A DNA stretch of 64,000 bases from Leclercia adecarboxylata (GTDB taxonomy: Bacteria > Pseudomonadota > Gammaproteobacteria > Enterobacterales > Enterobacteriaceae). The notes under the pieces are model-generated. The model made no database searches and had not been told where the DNA came from. It saw nothing but the letters and a program-made list of their open reading frames with translations. Below are positions 51,168 to 61,147 of the stretch, in pieces. Each line of letters begins with the position of its first letter. The first letter of the stretch is position 1. The stretch covers positions 1,736,001-1,800,000 of the forward strand of contig NZ_CP035382.1 in the NCBI RefSeq assembly GCF_006874705.1, read 5' to 3'. The position numbers were made by a program, and so were the translations under genes.

Positions 51168-51605
51168 GACATCGTTCCTGGCAACTTCGAAAATAAGTGT
51201 GCTATTGCAGCATAAATGGCGGCGATGCGCCCCAGAGATGGATCAATTTTTCATTAGGACGCCTTTTCTCCTGTCTTACTCCCACGGGAGGAGGAGTCTC
51301 GCCAGGTTGATACAGCCTTGTAACACATAAAGTTAATAACGTGATCTAATTCACATTTTTAAATTAGCACGCTTAGATTTTATTCACGATGTTTTAACTC
51401 CATTCAAACAAGCCTACCGACAATGTGGTATTCTGCGCCCTATCCCTCAAGGAATTGTGGGAATACAAAATTCCAACCCTTTGCGGTTGTTTTGTAACCG
51501 TAAAGTAAAACTATATATACCCGAATAATGCGCGTTGCAGGCAAGCAGCAAAACGCTCCTGCGGCTCGACCTATAAAGGTAGCAATGTCGAAACAAGGAG
51601 TGACC
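51168..51605. other. 438-bp divergent spacer between fdhD and fdoG
   Basis: AT-rich, with no supported gene; overlapping short frames are chance. It contains a CRP/FNR-like palindrome at 51340 and the fdoG leader with an AAGGAG ribosome site (51594-51599). Weak inverted repeats (GGAATT/AATTCC at about 51450-51475, CGGTT/AACCG at about 51484-51500) are present without clear function. Confidence 0.65.
51340..51355. promoter_or_regulatory. CRP-like site in the fdhD-fdoG spacer
   Basis: CGTGA-TCTAAT-TCACA matches the CRP palindrome TGTGA-N6-TCACA at 9 of 10 core positions. It is 172 bp upstream of fdhD and 250 bp upstream of fdoG. FNR (TTGAT-N4-ATCAA) fits less well. Confidence 0.5.
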
Positions 51606-54600
51606 ATGCAGGTCAGCAGAAGGCAGTTCTTTAAGATCTGCGCTGGCGGTATGGCAGGCACCACGGCGGCGGCACTGGGCTTTGCGCCCGGCGTAGCGCT
51701 GGCGGAAACACGGCAGTACAAACTGCTGCGCACCCGCGAAACCCGTAACACCTGTACGTACTGCTCTGTCGGCTGTGGGCTGTTGATGTATAGCCTCGGT
51801 GACGGTGCAAAAAACGCCAAAGCATCTATTTTCCATATCGAAGGGGACCCGGATCATCCGGTCAACCGTGGCGCGCTCTGCCCGAAAGGGGCTGGTCTGG
51901 TGGACTTTATCCACTCAGAAAGCCGTCTGAAATTCCCCGAGTATCGCGCGCCTGGCTCCGACAAGTGGCAGCAAATTGGCTGGGATGAAGCGTTCGATCG
52001 CATCGCTAAGCTGATGAAAGAAGACCGCGATGCTAACTTCATGGCGCAGAACGCCGAAGGTACCACCGTTAACCGCTGGCTCTCCACCGGGATGCTGTGT
52101 GCCTCTGCCTCCAGTAACGAAACCGGCTATTTAACCCAGAAATTCACGCGCGCACTCGGCATGCTCGCGGTCGACAACCAGGCGCGTGTCTGACACGGAC
52201 CAACGGTAGCAAGTCTTGCTCCAACATTTGGTCGCGGTGCGATGACCAACCACTGGGTCGACATCAAGAACGCCAACCTCATTGTGGTGATGGGCGGTAA
52301 CGCCGCTGAAGCGCACCCTGTCGGGTTCCGCTGGGCGATGGAAGCCAAAATCCACAACGGTGCGAAACTGATTGTGATCGATCCCCGCTTTACGCGTACG
52401 GCGTCAGTGGCGGATTTCTACACCCCTATTCGTTCAGGTACTGACATCACTTTCCTGTCGGGCGTACTGCTGTACCTGATGACTAACGAAAAATATAACC
52501 GCGAATACACCGAAGCCTACACCAACGCCAGCCTGATCGTGCGTGAGGATTACCACTTCGAAGATGGCCTGTTCAGCGGTTACGACGCCGAAAAACGTAA
52601 GTACGACAAAACCAGCTGGAACTACGAGCTGGATGAGAAAGGCTTCGCGAAACGCGATATCACGCTGCAACACCCGCGCTGCGTCTGGAACCTGCTGAAA
52701 GAGCACGTTTCCCGCTATACGCCGGACGTGGTTGAAAACATCTGTGGGACGCCGAAAGCGGACTTCCTGAAGGTGTGCGAGATGATCGCTGAAACCAGCG
52801 TTCATGATAAAACCGCCTCGTTCCTGTATGCCCTCGGCTGGACCCAGCACTCCATCGGCGCGCAGAACATCCGTACCATGGCGATGGTGCAGCTGCTGCT
52901 CGGCAACATGGGGATGGCTGGCGGCGGCGTCAACGCCCTGCGCGGTCACTCCAATATCCAGGGTCTGACCGACCTCGGCCTGCTGTCGCAGAGCCTGACG
53001 GGTTATATGAACCTGCCAAGCGAAAAACAGACCGACCTGCAAACCTATCTGACGGCCAGCACGCCAAAACCGCTGCTCGAAGGCCAGGTGAACTACTGGG
53101 GCAACTATCCGAAGTTCTTCGTCTCTATGATGAAGGCCTTCTATGGTGATAAAGCGACGGCTGAAAACAGCTGGGGCTTTGACTGGCTGCCGAAGTGGGA
53201 CAAAGGCTACGACGTTCTGCAGTACTTCGAGATGATGAACCAGGGTCAGGTCAACGGCTATCTGTGCCAGGGCTTTAACCCGGTGGCGTCGTTCCCGAAC
53301 AAGAACAAGGTTGTGGCGTCTCTGTCGAAACTAAAGTTCCTGGTCACCATTGACCCGCTCAATACCGAGACGGCGACCTTCTGGCAGAACCACGGTGAAT
53401 CGAACGACGTCGATCCGTCGAAGATTCAGACCGAAGTGTTCCGTCTGCCGTCCACTTGTTTCGCGGAAGAGAACGGCTCCATCGTCAACTCCGGCCGCTG
53501 GCTGCAGTGGCACTGGAAAGGCGCGGATGCCCCGGGCATCGCCATGAACGACGGCGAGATCCTGGCCGGTATCTTCTTACGCCTGCGTAAGATGTACGCG
53601 GCAGAAGGCGGCGCGAACCCGGAACCGGTGCTGAACATGACCTGGAACTACTCGACGCCGGAGAACCCTTCCCCGGAAGAGGTGGCGATGGAGAGCAACG
53701 GTAAAGCGCTGGCGGATGTTATCGACCCGGCTACCGGTGCGGTTCTGGCGAAGAAAGGCGATCAGCTCAGCACCTTTGCGCACCTGCGTGATGACGGCAC
53801 CACCTCCAGCGGCTGCTGGATCTTTGCCGGGAGCTGGACGCCGAAAGGCAACCAGATGGCCAACCGCGATAACGCCGACCCGTCGGGCCTCGGCAATACG
53901 CTGGGCTGGGCATGGTCATGGCCGTTGAACCGGCGCATCCTCTATAACCGTGCCTCCGCAGACCCGCAGGGCAACCCGTGGGATCCGAAGCGTCAGCTGC
54001 TGAAATGGGACGGCGCGAAATGGGGCGGCGTGGATATTCCGGACTACAGCACCGCGCCTCCGGGCAGCGATGTCGGGCCATTTATCATGCAGCCTGAAGG
54101 GATGGGACGTCTGTTCGCGATCGATAAGATGGCGGAAGGTCCGTTCCCGGAACACTACGAGCCGTTTGAGACGCCGCTGGGCACCAACCCGCTGCACCCG
54201 AACGTGGTTTCTAACCCGGCAGCCCGTATCTTTAAGGGCGATTTCGACGCGCTGGGTAAAAAAGACAAGTTCCCGTATGTGGGTACCACTTACCGTCTGA
54301 CCGAGCACTTCCACTACTGGACCAAGCACGCGCGGCTTAACGCCATCGCGCAGCCGGAACAGTTTGTGGAGATCGGCGAGAAGCTGGCGAACAAGCTCGG
54401 CATCGCCCAGGGCGATACCGTCAAGGTCTCCTCCAACCGCGGCTACATCAAAGCCAAGGCGGTGGTGACCAAGCGTATTCGCACCCTGAACGTGCACGGG
54501 CAAGAGGTGGATACCATCGGCATCCCGATTCACTGGGGTTACGAGGGCGTGGCGAAGAAAGGGTTTATTGCAAACACCCTGACGCCGTTCGTCGGTGATG

Positions 54601-54656
54601 CGAACACGCAGACGCCGGAGTTTAAGGCCTTCCTCGTGAACGTGGAAAAGGTGTAA
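51606..54656 (+). CDS. fdoG: Formate dehydrogenase-O major subunit, selenoprotein
   Basis: Catalytic subunit oxidising formate to CO2 in the periplasm, with bis-MGD molybdenum, selenocysteine and one 4Fe-4S cluster. Reading through the UGA at 52191-52193 gives 1016 residues, the E. coli length, with Sec at residue 196 in QARV-Sec-HGPTVA. The twin-arginine signal SRRQFFK is at residues 4-10. The cluster ligands are CTYCSVGC and LCPKGAG. The ATG at 51606 follows AAGGAG. First gene of fdoGHI-fdhE; needs SelB, tRNA-Sec and FdhD. Confidence 0.97.
52191..52232 (+). promoter_or_regulatory. Bacterial SECIS element in fdoG
   Basis: Immediately after the UGA, ACCAA (52199-52203) can pair with TTGGT (52228-52232), and inside it GG-T-AGCAAG and CTTGCT-CC form an upper stem with a bulged T and a short GT-containing loop. 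This matches the SelB-binding hairpin of fdhF/fdnG type. Confidence 0.85.
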
Positions 54657-54668
54657 CGGAGACGACTT

Positions 54669-55571
54669 ATGGCTTATCAATCGCAAGACATTATTCGTCG
54701 TTCCGCGACTAACAGTTTCACCCCCGCGCCTCAGGCGCGGGACCACCAGCAGGAAGTGGCGAAGCTTATTGACGTGACCACCTGTATCGGCTGTAAAGCC
54801 TGTCAGGTGGCCTGTTCAGAGTGGAACGACCTCCGTGACGAAGTGGGACATAACGTCGGGGTGTACGATAACCCTGCCGATCTGACCGCCAAGTCCTGGA
54901 CGGTGATGCGCTTCTCGGAAGTAGAGCAGAACGACAAACTGGAGTGGCTGATCCGCAAAGACGGCTGTATGCACTGTGCGGATCCGGGCTGCCTGAAGGC
55001 CTGCCCGGCGGAAGGGGCTATCATTCAGTATGCCAACGGCATCGTCGACTTCCAGTCTGAGCAGTGCATTGGCTGCGGCTACTGCATCGCCGGCTGCCCG
55101 TTTGACGTGCCGCGCCTGAACCCGGAAGACAACCGCGTCTACAAATGCACGCTGTGCGTCGACCGCGTAACCGTCGGCCAGGAGCCCGCGTGCGTGAAGA
55201 CCTGTCCAACCGGCGCTATCCACTTTGGTTCCAAAGAGGACATGAAAACGCTGGCGGGCGAGCGCGTATCCGAGCTAAAAACCCGCGGTTACGACAACGC
55301 AGGCCTGTACGATCCGGCCGGTGTTGGCGGTACCCACGTGATGTACGTCCTGCATCACGCCGACAAGCCGAACCTGTATCACGGCCTGCCGGAGAACCCG
55401 GAGATCAGCGCCACCGTGAAGTTCTGGAAAGGCATCTGGAAACCGCTGGCAGCGGTCGGTTTTGCTGCCACCTTCGCAGCGAGCATCTTCCACTACGTCG
55501 GCGTTGGTCCGAACCGTGCGGAAGAGGAAGACGACAACCTGCATGAAGAGAAAGACGAGGTGCGCAAATGA
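54669..55571 (+). CDS. fdoH: Formate dehydrogenase-O iron-sulfur subunit
   Basis: Carries electrons from FdoG to the cytochrome b subunit. It has 300 residues with four cysteine clusters binding four 4Fe-4S centres: [35 protein letters not shown] and CTLC...PACVKTC. A single C-terminal membrane helix (about residues 258-276) anchors it in the membrane. It begins 12 bp after fdoG and its stop overlaps fdoI (ATGA). Confidence 0.97.
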   Translation: MAYQSQDIIRRSATNSFTPAPQARDHQQEVAKLIDVTTCIGCKACQVACSEWNDLRDEVGHNVGVYDNPADLTAKSWTVMRFSEVEQNDKLEWLIRKDGCMHCADPGCLKACPAEGAIIQYANGIVDFQSEQCIGCGYCIAGCPFDVPRLNPEDNRVYKCTLCVDRVTVGQEPACVKTCPTGAIHFGSKEDMKTLAGERVSELKTRGYDNAGLYDPAGVGGTHVMYVLHHADKPNLYHGLPENPEISATVKFWKGIWKPLAAVGFAATFAASIFHYVGVGPNRAEEEDDNLHEEKDEVRK

Positions 55572-56203
55572 GAAAACGTGACACCATCGTGCGCTACACG
55601 GCGCCGGAACGTATCAACCACTGGGTCACCGCCTTCTGCTTCATGCTGGCGGCGATAAGCGGACTGGGGTTCTTCTTCCCCTCCTTCAACTGGCTGATGC
55701 AGATCCTCGGTACGCCGCAGCTGGCGCGCATCCTGCACCCGTTTGTGGGAGTGGTGATGTTCGCCTCGTTCATCATCATGTTTTTCCGCTACTGGCACCA
55801 TAACCTAATCAATCGGGATGATATCTTTTGGGCGAAGAATATTCGTAAGATCGTCGTCAACGAGGAAGTAGGTGATACCGGGCGTTATAACTTCGGCCAG
55901 AAATGCGTATTCTGGGCGGCGATTATCTTCCTGGTCCTGTTGCTGGTGAGCGGCGTGATCATCTGGCGTCCGTACTTTGCGCCTGCTTTCTCAATCCCGG
56001 TGATCCGATTTGCGTTAATGCTGCATTCATTTGCCGCAGTGGCGTTAATTGTGGTTATCATGGTGCATATCTACGCCGCCCTCTGGGTGAAAGGCACCAT
56101 TACCGCGATGGTGGAAGGCTGGGTCACTAAGACGTGGGCGAAGAAACATCACCCGCGCTGGTACCGTGAAGTCCGCCAGAAACAGGAAAAGTCATCTGAA
56201 TGA
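55568..56203 (+). CDS. fdoI: Formate dehydrogenase-O cytochrome b556 subunit
   Basis: Membrane subunit holding two b hemes and passing electrons to menaquinone/ubiquinone. It has 211 residues and four membrane helices; heme-ligand histidines occur in [10 protein letters not shown], the [10 protein letters not shown] helix and [19 protein letters not shown]. Overlaps fdoH and fdhE by 4 bp each. Confidence 0.96.
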   Translation: MRKRDTIVRYTAPERINHWVTAFCFMLAAISGLGFFFPSFNWLMQILGTPQLARILHPFVGVVMFASFIIMFFRYWHHNLINRDDIFWAKNIRKIVVNEEVGDTGRYNFGQKCVFWAAIIFLVLLLVSGVIIWRPYFAPAFSIPVIRFALMLHSFAAVALIVVIMVHIYAALWVKGTITAMVEGWVTKTWAKKHHPRWYREVRQKQEKSSE

Positions 56204-57129
56204 GTATTCGCATAATCCCGCAAGATGAGCTGGGTTCGAGCGAGAAACGCACGGCGGAAGTGATTCCGCCGCTACTGTTCCCCAGACTGAAAAACCTATA
56301 CAACCGCCGCGCTGAACGCCTGCGTGAACTGGCAGAGAACAACCCGCTTGGCGATTATTTGCGCTTTGCCGGGCTGATCGCCCATGCCCAGGAAGTGGTG
56401 CTGTACGACCATCCGCTGCAAATGGACCTGACCGCGCGCATCAAAGAGGCCAACGTTCAGGGCAAGCCGCCGCTGGATATCCACGTGCTGCCGCGCGATA
56501 AGCACTGGCATAAACTGTTGCACTCGCTGATTGCCGAGCTGAAGCCCGAGATGAGCGGCCCTGCGCTGGCGGTGATCGAGAATCTCGAGAAAGCCTCTGA
56601 GCAGGAGCTGGAGCAGATGGCGAGCGCGCTCTTTGCCTCTGATTTTGCCTCAGTCAGCAGCGATAAAGCACCGTTTATCTGGGCCGCCCTGTCGCTCTAC
56701 TGGGCACAGATGGCCAGCCTGATCCCGGGTAAAGCCCGTGCCGAATACGGTGAAGCCCGCCAGTTCTGCCCGGTATGCGGTTCGATGCCGGTCTCCAGCA
56801 TGGTGCAAATCGGTACCACTCAGGGGCTGCGCTACCTGCACTGCAACCTGTGTGAAACCGAGTGGCACGTGGTGCGCATCAAGTGCAGCAACTGCGAGCA
56901 GACCCGCGATCTGCACTACTGGTCGCTGGAGAACGAGCAGTCCGCGGTGAAAGCCGAAAGCTGCGGCGACTGTGGCACCTACCTGAAAATTTTGTACCAG
57001 GAAAAAGACCCGAAAGTGGAGGCCGTAGCTGACGATCTTGCTACCCTGATTCTGGACGCCAAAATGGAGCAGGAGGGCTTTGCCCGCAGCTCTATTAACC
57101 CGTTCCTGTTCCCGGGTGAAGGGGAGTAA
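56200..57129 (+). CDS. fdhE: Formate dehydrogenase accessory protein FdhE
   Basis: Rubredoxin-like iron protein needed to assemble the membrane formate dehydrogenases. It has 309 residues. The C-terminal half carries paired CxxC motifs: [22 protein letters not shown] and CGDCGTY. Translationally coupled to fdoI by an ATGA overlap. Confidence 0.96.
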   Translation: MSIRIIPQDELGSSEKRTAEVIPPLLFPRLKNLYNRRAERLRELAENNPLGDYLRFAGLIAHAQEVVLYDHPLQMDLTARIKEANVQGKPPLDIHVLPRDKHWHKLLHSLIAELKPEMSGPALAVIENLEKASEQELEQMASALFASDFASVSSDKAPFIWAALSLYWAQMASLIPGKARAEYGEARQFCPVCGSMPVSSMVQIGTTQGLRYLHCNLCETEWHVVRIKCSNCEQTRDLHYWSLENEQSAVKAESCGDCGTYLKILYQEKDPKVEAVADDLATLILDAKMEQEGFARSSINPFLFPGEGE

Positions 57130-57138
57130 TCTGCCTTT

Positions 57139-57166
57139 TAGCCCGGTAGGTTTTGCTGCCGGGCTA
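57139..57166. terminator. Hairpin between fdhE and the toxin-antitoxin pair
   Basis: TAGCCCGGTAG and CTGCCGGGCTA form a long stem with a short loop, with T-rich sequence to the left and AAATT to the right; it serves convergent fdhE and the antitoxin gene. Confidence 0.75.
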
Positions 57167-57168
57167 AA

Positions 57169-57459
57169 TTACTGGGATAGCGCAGGAATAACATGCTGCG
57201 GATCGTTGGCAATAGCACGAAGTAGCGCCTTGGCCGGGCCTGTAGGTGAACGTCTACTTTGCTCCCAGTTGCGTAGCGTATCAACACTGACCGAGATTAG
57301 TTGCGCGAATTTACTTTGCGACAGCCCTGACGCCTGACGAATTTCTTTAATTTTCATGGCATCGATTTGAAAGGTGCGCGATGGCTCGCGTTTGCCCCCG
57401 GCAATTTCGTTCATCTGAGCCACGCTTTGAGTTAACCGCTCAAATAGCGCCTTATCCAT
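57169..57459 (-). CDS. HigA2/NadS-type XRE antitoxin
   Basis: 96 residues. C-terminal XRE helix-turn-helix: KIKEIRQASGLSQSKFAQLI and VSVDTLRNWEQSRRSPTGPA (about residues 36-75), the N-terminal arm probably wrapping the toxin. The gene begins on the base after the toxin stop codon, so the order is toxin first, antitoxin second, as in HigBA systems. It should neutralise the toxin and, with it, repress the pair. Confidence 0.85.
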   Translation of the reverse strand: MDKALFERLTQSVAQMNEIAGGKREPSRTFQIDAMKIKEIRQASGLSQSKFAQLISVSVDTLRNWEQSRRSPTGPAKALLRAIANDPQHVIPALSQ

Positions 57460-57774
57460 TTACCATCTCTCAATAATCATTTTCAGTACGGCTTTCTCAT
57501 TTGCTGGCAGGTCATCCTTGATCCCTTTGCGATAGATGAGCACCAATCGAATTTCATTTTCACGTGAGCGATAAAAATAAATGACTCGCACACCACTACG
57601 CTTTCCTCCCTTACCGCCAGCAAGCCAGCGAACCTTGCGTAAGCCTCCCGTGTTCTGAATCAGATCGCCATATTCAGGCTGCATTGCCAGAAAGACCTGC
57701 AGTTTATGGTATTCGTCGTCATCCAGTAATTTATTGACGTCTTCAGTGAAGATATCCGTTTCAATGAATAGCAT
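57460..57774 (-). CDS. HigB2/RelE-family toxin
   Basis: 104 residues with the RelE-fold pattern of HigB2 proteins: IQNTGGLRKVRWLAGGKGGKR, VRVIYFYRSRENEIRLVLIYRKG and a final helix. Relatives are ribosome-dependent mRNA interferases. The conserved basic and aromatic residues R-K-R, Y-F-Y and K are present, so there is no sign of inactivation. The start has no good ribosome site, and an inverted repeat covers its promoter. Confidence 0.85.
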   Translation of the reverse strand: MLFIETDIFTEDVNKLLDDDEYHKLQVFLAMQPEYGDLIQNTGGLRKVRWLAGGKGGKRSGVRVIYFYRSRENEIRLVLIYRKGIKDDLPANEKAVLKMIIERW

Positions 57775-57779
57775 AAAAC

Positions 57780-57830
57780 ATACGCCATTGGCTTATAGTA
57801 TCAAAAGTTAAGTGTACGCCAATGACGTAT
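57780..57830 (-). promoter_or_regulatory. Inverted repeat over the toxin-antitoxin promoter
   Basis: ATACGCCATTGGCTTATAG (57780-57798) and the inverted arm GTGTACGCCAATGACGTAT (57812-57830) share ATACGYCATTGGC. On the minus strand, TTGGCG (in the distal arm) and TACTAT (57800-57795) form a 16-bp-spaced promoter, so toxin-antitoxin binding would block it. The transcript leader before the toxin ATG would be only about 14 nt. Confidence 0.7.
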
Positions 57831-58002
57831 CCCTACCCTGTTACGTTATTGAGATGAAGTGGAAAAATCCACTCGCTCTGCTCAGTACATTTTGTTTCTG
57901 CGAGCCGCTTTCCAGATTTGTATCCTCCCCAAATCTGCTGTTTTCATCCGCAGAATACCAGGCTATAACGCTGTATATCCATACAGACTCGAGGTTTAAA
58001 CG

Positions 58003-58929
58003 ATGGCACTGGAAAAGGGTATTGATAAGCTGGTTCAGGAATTCATCGCCGCAGGGCGACCCTCTTCGCTCGCCCAGAATATTGATGAACGGAGGGCTGG
58101 CTATGTTGCCGGAACGGTGCTTGCGGGGCAGAAGGAAAGGCGTGTCCAGATAGCAACGCTGGCGCTGGACGGAATAACGTTTCGGACCTACTCACCGCTC
58201 AACGCGCCTGAAACGCTGCCCGCCGTTATCTATTATCATGGCGGGTGTTTTGTCAGTGGCGGTTTTAATACCCACGAGCCCCAGCTGCGTCAGCTGGCGT
58301 ATTACAGCAACTGTCGGGTGATTGCGGTGCAGTACAGACTGGCTCCCGAACATACCTTCCCTGCTGCTCACGATGATGCTGAAAGAGGCGCAAATCTGGT
58401 CTGGAAGTACGCGGACAGATTTGGCGTGGATAAAACCCGCATCACCCTTTGCGGGGACAGTGCGGGAGGCCATCTGGCACTGGTGACGGCACTACGGCTT
58501 AAGGCCGCAGGTCTGTGGCAGCCCGCTCAGCTGATCCTAATCTATCCTATGCTCGACGCAACGGCGCATTTTGAAAGCTACACCCGCAATGGGCTGGATT
58601 ATGTTATTACCCGCGATACGCTCCTCAGCGGATACAACATGTATCTTCCCCATACCGAACGCCAGCATCCTGAAGCCAGCCCACTATGGCGGGATGATCT
58701 TTATGGCCTACCGAGAACCCATATCATCACCGCCGAGTACGACCCGTTATGTGACGAAGGCGAAGCTTTGTATCAACACATGACCGAACAAGGCGTGAAC
58801 TGCACCTGCCAGCGTTGGTCGGGTGTGATTCACGGTTTCTTTCAGCTTGGTGGCGTAAGCCAGGCGGCGAGGGATGTGATGAGGGATATCGCATGGCGTT
58901 TGGGCGCTGTGTCGGCGGAAAGAGAATGA
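58003..58929 (+). CDS. Alpha/beta hydrolase, hormone-sensitive-lipase family esterase
   Basis: 308 residues, probable cytoplasmic carboxylesterase with no signal peptide. Catalytic triad: Ser153 in GDSAGG, Asp247 in AEYDPL, His277 in VIHGFF. The oxyanion motif reads HGGC (79-82) instead of the usual HGGG. ATG start behind GAGG. It resembles Aes-type esterases but sits in a locus variable among enterics; natural substrate unknown. Confidence 0.85.
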   Translation: MALEKGIDKLVQEFIAAGRPSSLAQNIDERRAGYVAGTVLAGQKERRVQIATLALDGITFRTYSPLNAPETLPAVIYYHGGCFVSGGFNTHEPQLRQLAYYSNCRVIAVQYRLAPEHTFPAAHDDAERGANLVWKYADRFGVDKTRITLCGDSAGGHLALVTALRLKAAGLWQPAQLILIYPMLDATAHFESYTRNGLDYVITRDTLLSGYNMYLPHTERQHPEASPLWRDDLYGLPRTHIITAEYDPLCDEGEALYQHMTEQGVNCTCQRWSGVIHGFFQLGGVSQAARDVMRDIAWRLGAVSAERE

Positions 58930-59096
58930 ATTAAGAAATCCCATATTGACGATAAAGCAATTAAGATTTGCTCCTGCAAATTTAGCAAAGCAAAATAAAT
59001 CGCCCAAGGCAGTGTGATAAAGGAAAAATAATCATCACGCTCCCCTCTTATCATCATTATTAAATATCTGGCTTCTTTGATTAATGGATTACATCA

Positions 59097-59657
59097 ATGA
59101 ATAAAAGCTCTCTGGCAATATTACTGGTAGCCTCTCTGACCAGCAGCCTGGCATTTGCAAATCATCACACCTTTTCTTTAGGCTTCGCGCACAGCGACGT
59201 TAAGGGCTTTGACAACCTGAATGGCGTCAACGTCCAGTATCGCTACGAATTCGATTCTCCGCTCAGCCTTCTTGGTTCCTTCTCGTGGATGAAAACGCAT
59301 ACTAAGCAGGATTATTTAGCGACCCGCGACGTTGTTCATAATGACATAGACGTGAATTATTACTCTCTGCTGGCAGGGCCGGCGTACCGTATTAATGACT
59401 ACGTTTCACTTTATGCCCTCGGCGGTGCCGCATGGATGAAAGCGACCGGAAATACCCGCTGGGTGAATTACGGTAATAATGAAGTGAACCATGACGGTAT
59501 TTCCGAGAAATCAGCATCTTTCGCCTGGGGAGTGGGCATGGTGATGAACCCGCTCGACAATCTTTCCATTAATCTCGGCTATGAAGGCACGAAGGCCAGC
59601 CTGGGGCGTGACTATACGATCAAGGGTTTCAACGTGGGTATGGGCTATCGTTTTTAA
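59097..59657 (+). CDS. Ail/Lom/OmpX-type outer-membrane barrel protein
   Basis: 186 residues: signal peptide (1-21, ending LAFA-N) and an eight-stranded barrel with alternating aromatic strands, ending GFNVGMGYRF with the terminal Phe needed for BAM insertion. The GPAYRINDYVSLYALGGAAW segment is typical of the Ail/PagC/Rck/Lom family, whose members mediate adhesion or serum resistance in some pathogens. Role here unknown. Its upstream 167 bp are AT-rich. Confidence 0.85.
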   Translation: MNKSSLAILLVASLTSSLAFANHHTFSLGFAHSDVKGFDNLNGVNVQYRYEFDSPLSLLGSFSWMKTHTKQDYLATRDVVHNDIDVNYYSLLAGPAYRINDYVSLYALGGAAWMKATGNTRWVNYGNNEVNHDGISEKSASFAWGVGMVMNPLDNLSINLGYEGTKASLGRDYTIKGFNVGMGYRF

Positions 59658-59723
59658 GTAAACGGGCTGAGGCTTAACACCGAGAGTTACCCCATTCTCA
59701 ACGGGTAACTCTCACTCCTGATG

Positions 59724-60713
59724 CTACTCTTCCTCGTTCCCGCCCTCTTCGTAGGCACCAAACGGCTTCGCGGGCAGCACGATATAGGTTCCTTCAAACA
59801 CCGCACCAGACGTCTCGTCACCGAACAGCTCCACCAGCATCTGCACGCGGGCTTTGCGGCCGCGGGCCAGACGGTCGAGATCGCCGCTCAGCGAGCCTAA
59901 ATCGGCCACCGCGCTCGGCTTACCGCTGATAGGGCGGCTGTAACGAATATGGGCATCGGCGAGGATGATAGTGCCGCCCAGGTGGCGCTCGCGCAGCATC
60001 AGCCAGATAAGTCCCCAGCCGGTGAGCGTCGCCAGCGAGAACAGGCTGCCGGCAAACAGGGTGTGGTGAGGGTTCTGATTGCCGATCTCCGGCATGGTGG
60101 TGATAAATTTTTGCCCGGTGTACTGCTGAATGCGTACCCCCATCTTTTCGCTCAGCGGGATATGCTGATACCAGGCCTGCTGCAGCTGACCGCACCAGTC
60201 GGCACGATGCAGAATATCATCCAGCGAGGCGATGGGTTTGATCATCAAAAAATGGCGAATCGGCGTGGTTTGCGGGGTGGTGATTTCGCCCTGGTTTATA
60301 AAACCCAGCTTGGCAAAGAACTCCACCGCATCTTCACGCGCGCTACAGGTGACGCGCTTCACGCCCTCCTGACGGGCCACGGACTCCAGCGTCATCGCCA
60401 TCAGCGTGCCGAGACCTTTGTCCTGTACGCTGGGATGGACCGCCATAAAGCGGATGGAGGCTTCATTATCGGCATTGATATACAGCCGCCCGACGGCGAC
60501 AAGGTTGCCCTCTTCATCCATCACCATCTGGTGATGTGCCATGGCGTCCCAGGCGTCGCGCTCCGACCCTTTCGGCTGATGTAATGGCTTACGCAGCATC
60601 TCCCAGCGGAACTGGTAGTAAAGCGCCAACTCTTCTTCCGTTTGCGGTACTCGAAGGTGATACATAGCTGTACTCTCTCTTGTTACCCGCGGCCATACCG
60701 TCAGCTCACTCAT
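59724..60713 (-). CDS. fabY: FabY (YiiD), GNAT plus thioesterase-like protein
   Basis: 329 residues, as in E. coli. N-terminal GNAT acetyltransferase domain (about 20-160; [20 protein letters not shown]) fused to a C-terminal hot-dog/YiiD thioesterase-like domain ([19 protein letters not shown]). FabY is known as a beta-acetoacetyl-ACP synthase in Pseudomonas, and the enteric homologue carries the same name; the exact activity in enterics is less certain. Start overlaps the dtd stop by 4 bp. Confidence 0.92.
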   Translation of the reverse strand: MSELTVWPRVTRESTAMYHLRVPQTEEELALYYQFRWEMLRKPLHQPKGSERDAWDAMAHHQMVMDEEGNLVAVGRLYINADNEASIRFMAVHPSVQDKGLGTLMAMTLESVARQEGVKRVTCSAREDAVEFFAKLGFINQGEITTPQTTPIRHFLMIKPIASLDDILHRADWCGQLQQAWYQHIPLSEKMGVRIQQYTGQKFITTMPEIGNQNPHHTLFAGSLFSLATLTGWGLIWLMLRERHLGGTIILADAHIRYSRPISGKPSAVADLGSLSGDLDRLARGRKARVQMLVELFGDETSGAVFEGTYIVLPAKPFGAYEEGGNEEE

Positions 60714-61147
60714 ACCTGGAGCCAGAACGTGACGGGGCCATCATTTACCAGCGAGACCTGCATATCTGCAGCGAATCGTCCGGTCTGTGTATGCATCTCT
60801 TGCTGACGGCAACGGTCAACAAAGTATTCATATAACGCTTCTGCCCGATCCGGCGCCGCCCCTTTTGAGAATCCCGGGCGCATGCCGCGCTCGGTATCGG
60901 CGGCCAGCGTAAACTGCGACACCACCAGCACGCTGCCACCCGCCTGCTGAACGTTGAGGTTCATTTTGCCTTCCGCATCGCCAAAGATACGGTAACCCAA
61001 CACGCGCTCGCATAAGCGGTTGGCTTTTTGCTCGTCGTCATCCCTTTCGACACCTAACAAGACTAAAAGTCCCGGGCCAATTTCACCCGTCACCTCTCCC
61101 TCCACGGTGACGCTGGCACGGGTTACGCGCTGGATTAATGCAATCAT
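60710..61147 (-). CDS. dtd: D-aminoacyl-tRNA deacylase
   Basis: Hydrolyses D-aminoacyl-tRNA (and Gly-tRNA-Ala) to keep translation homochiral. The ATG giving [15 protein letters not shown] yields 145 residues, as in E. coli; the frame to 61252 overlaps yihY and is rejected. The cross-subunit motifs SQFTLAAD and NDGPVTF (Gly-cisPro) are intact. Overlaps yihY and fabY by 4 bp each. Confidence 0.97.
   Translation of the reverse strand: MIALIQRVTRASVTVEGEVTGEIGPGLLVLLGVERDDDEQKANRLCERVLGYRIFGDAEGKMNLNVQQAGGSVLVVSQFTLAADTERGMRPGFSKGAAPDRAEALYEYFVDRCRQQEMHTQTGRFAADMQVSLVNDGPVTFWLQV

Noticed and set aside
52191..52193. Premature stop or pseudogene in fdoG
   Set aside because: The UGA is at the conserved selenocysteine position and is followed by a SECIS-like hairpin; the frame continues to full length.
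57812..58153. A 113-codon plus-strand frame before the esterase
   Set aside because: Overlaps the toxin-antitoxin operator and the start of the esterase gene in another frame; no family match and no ribosome site.
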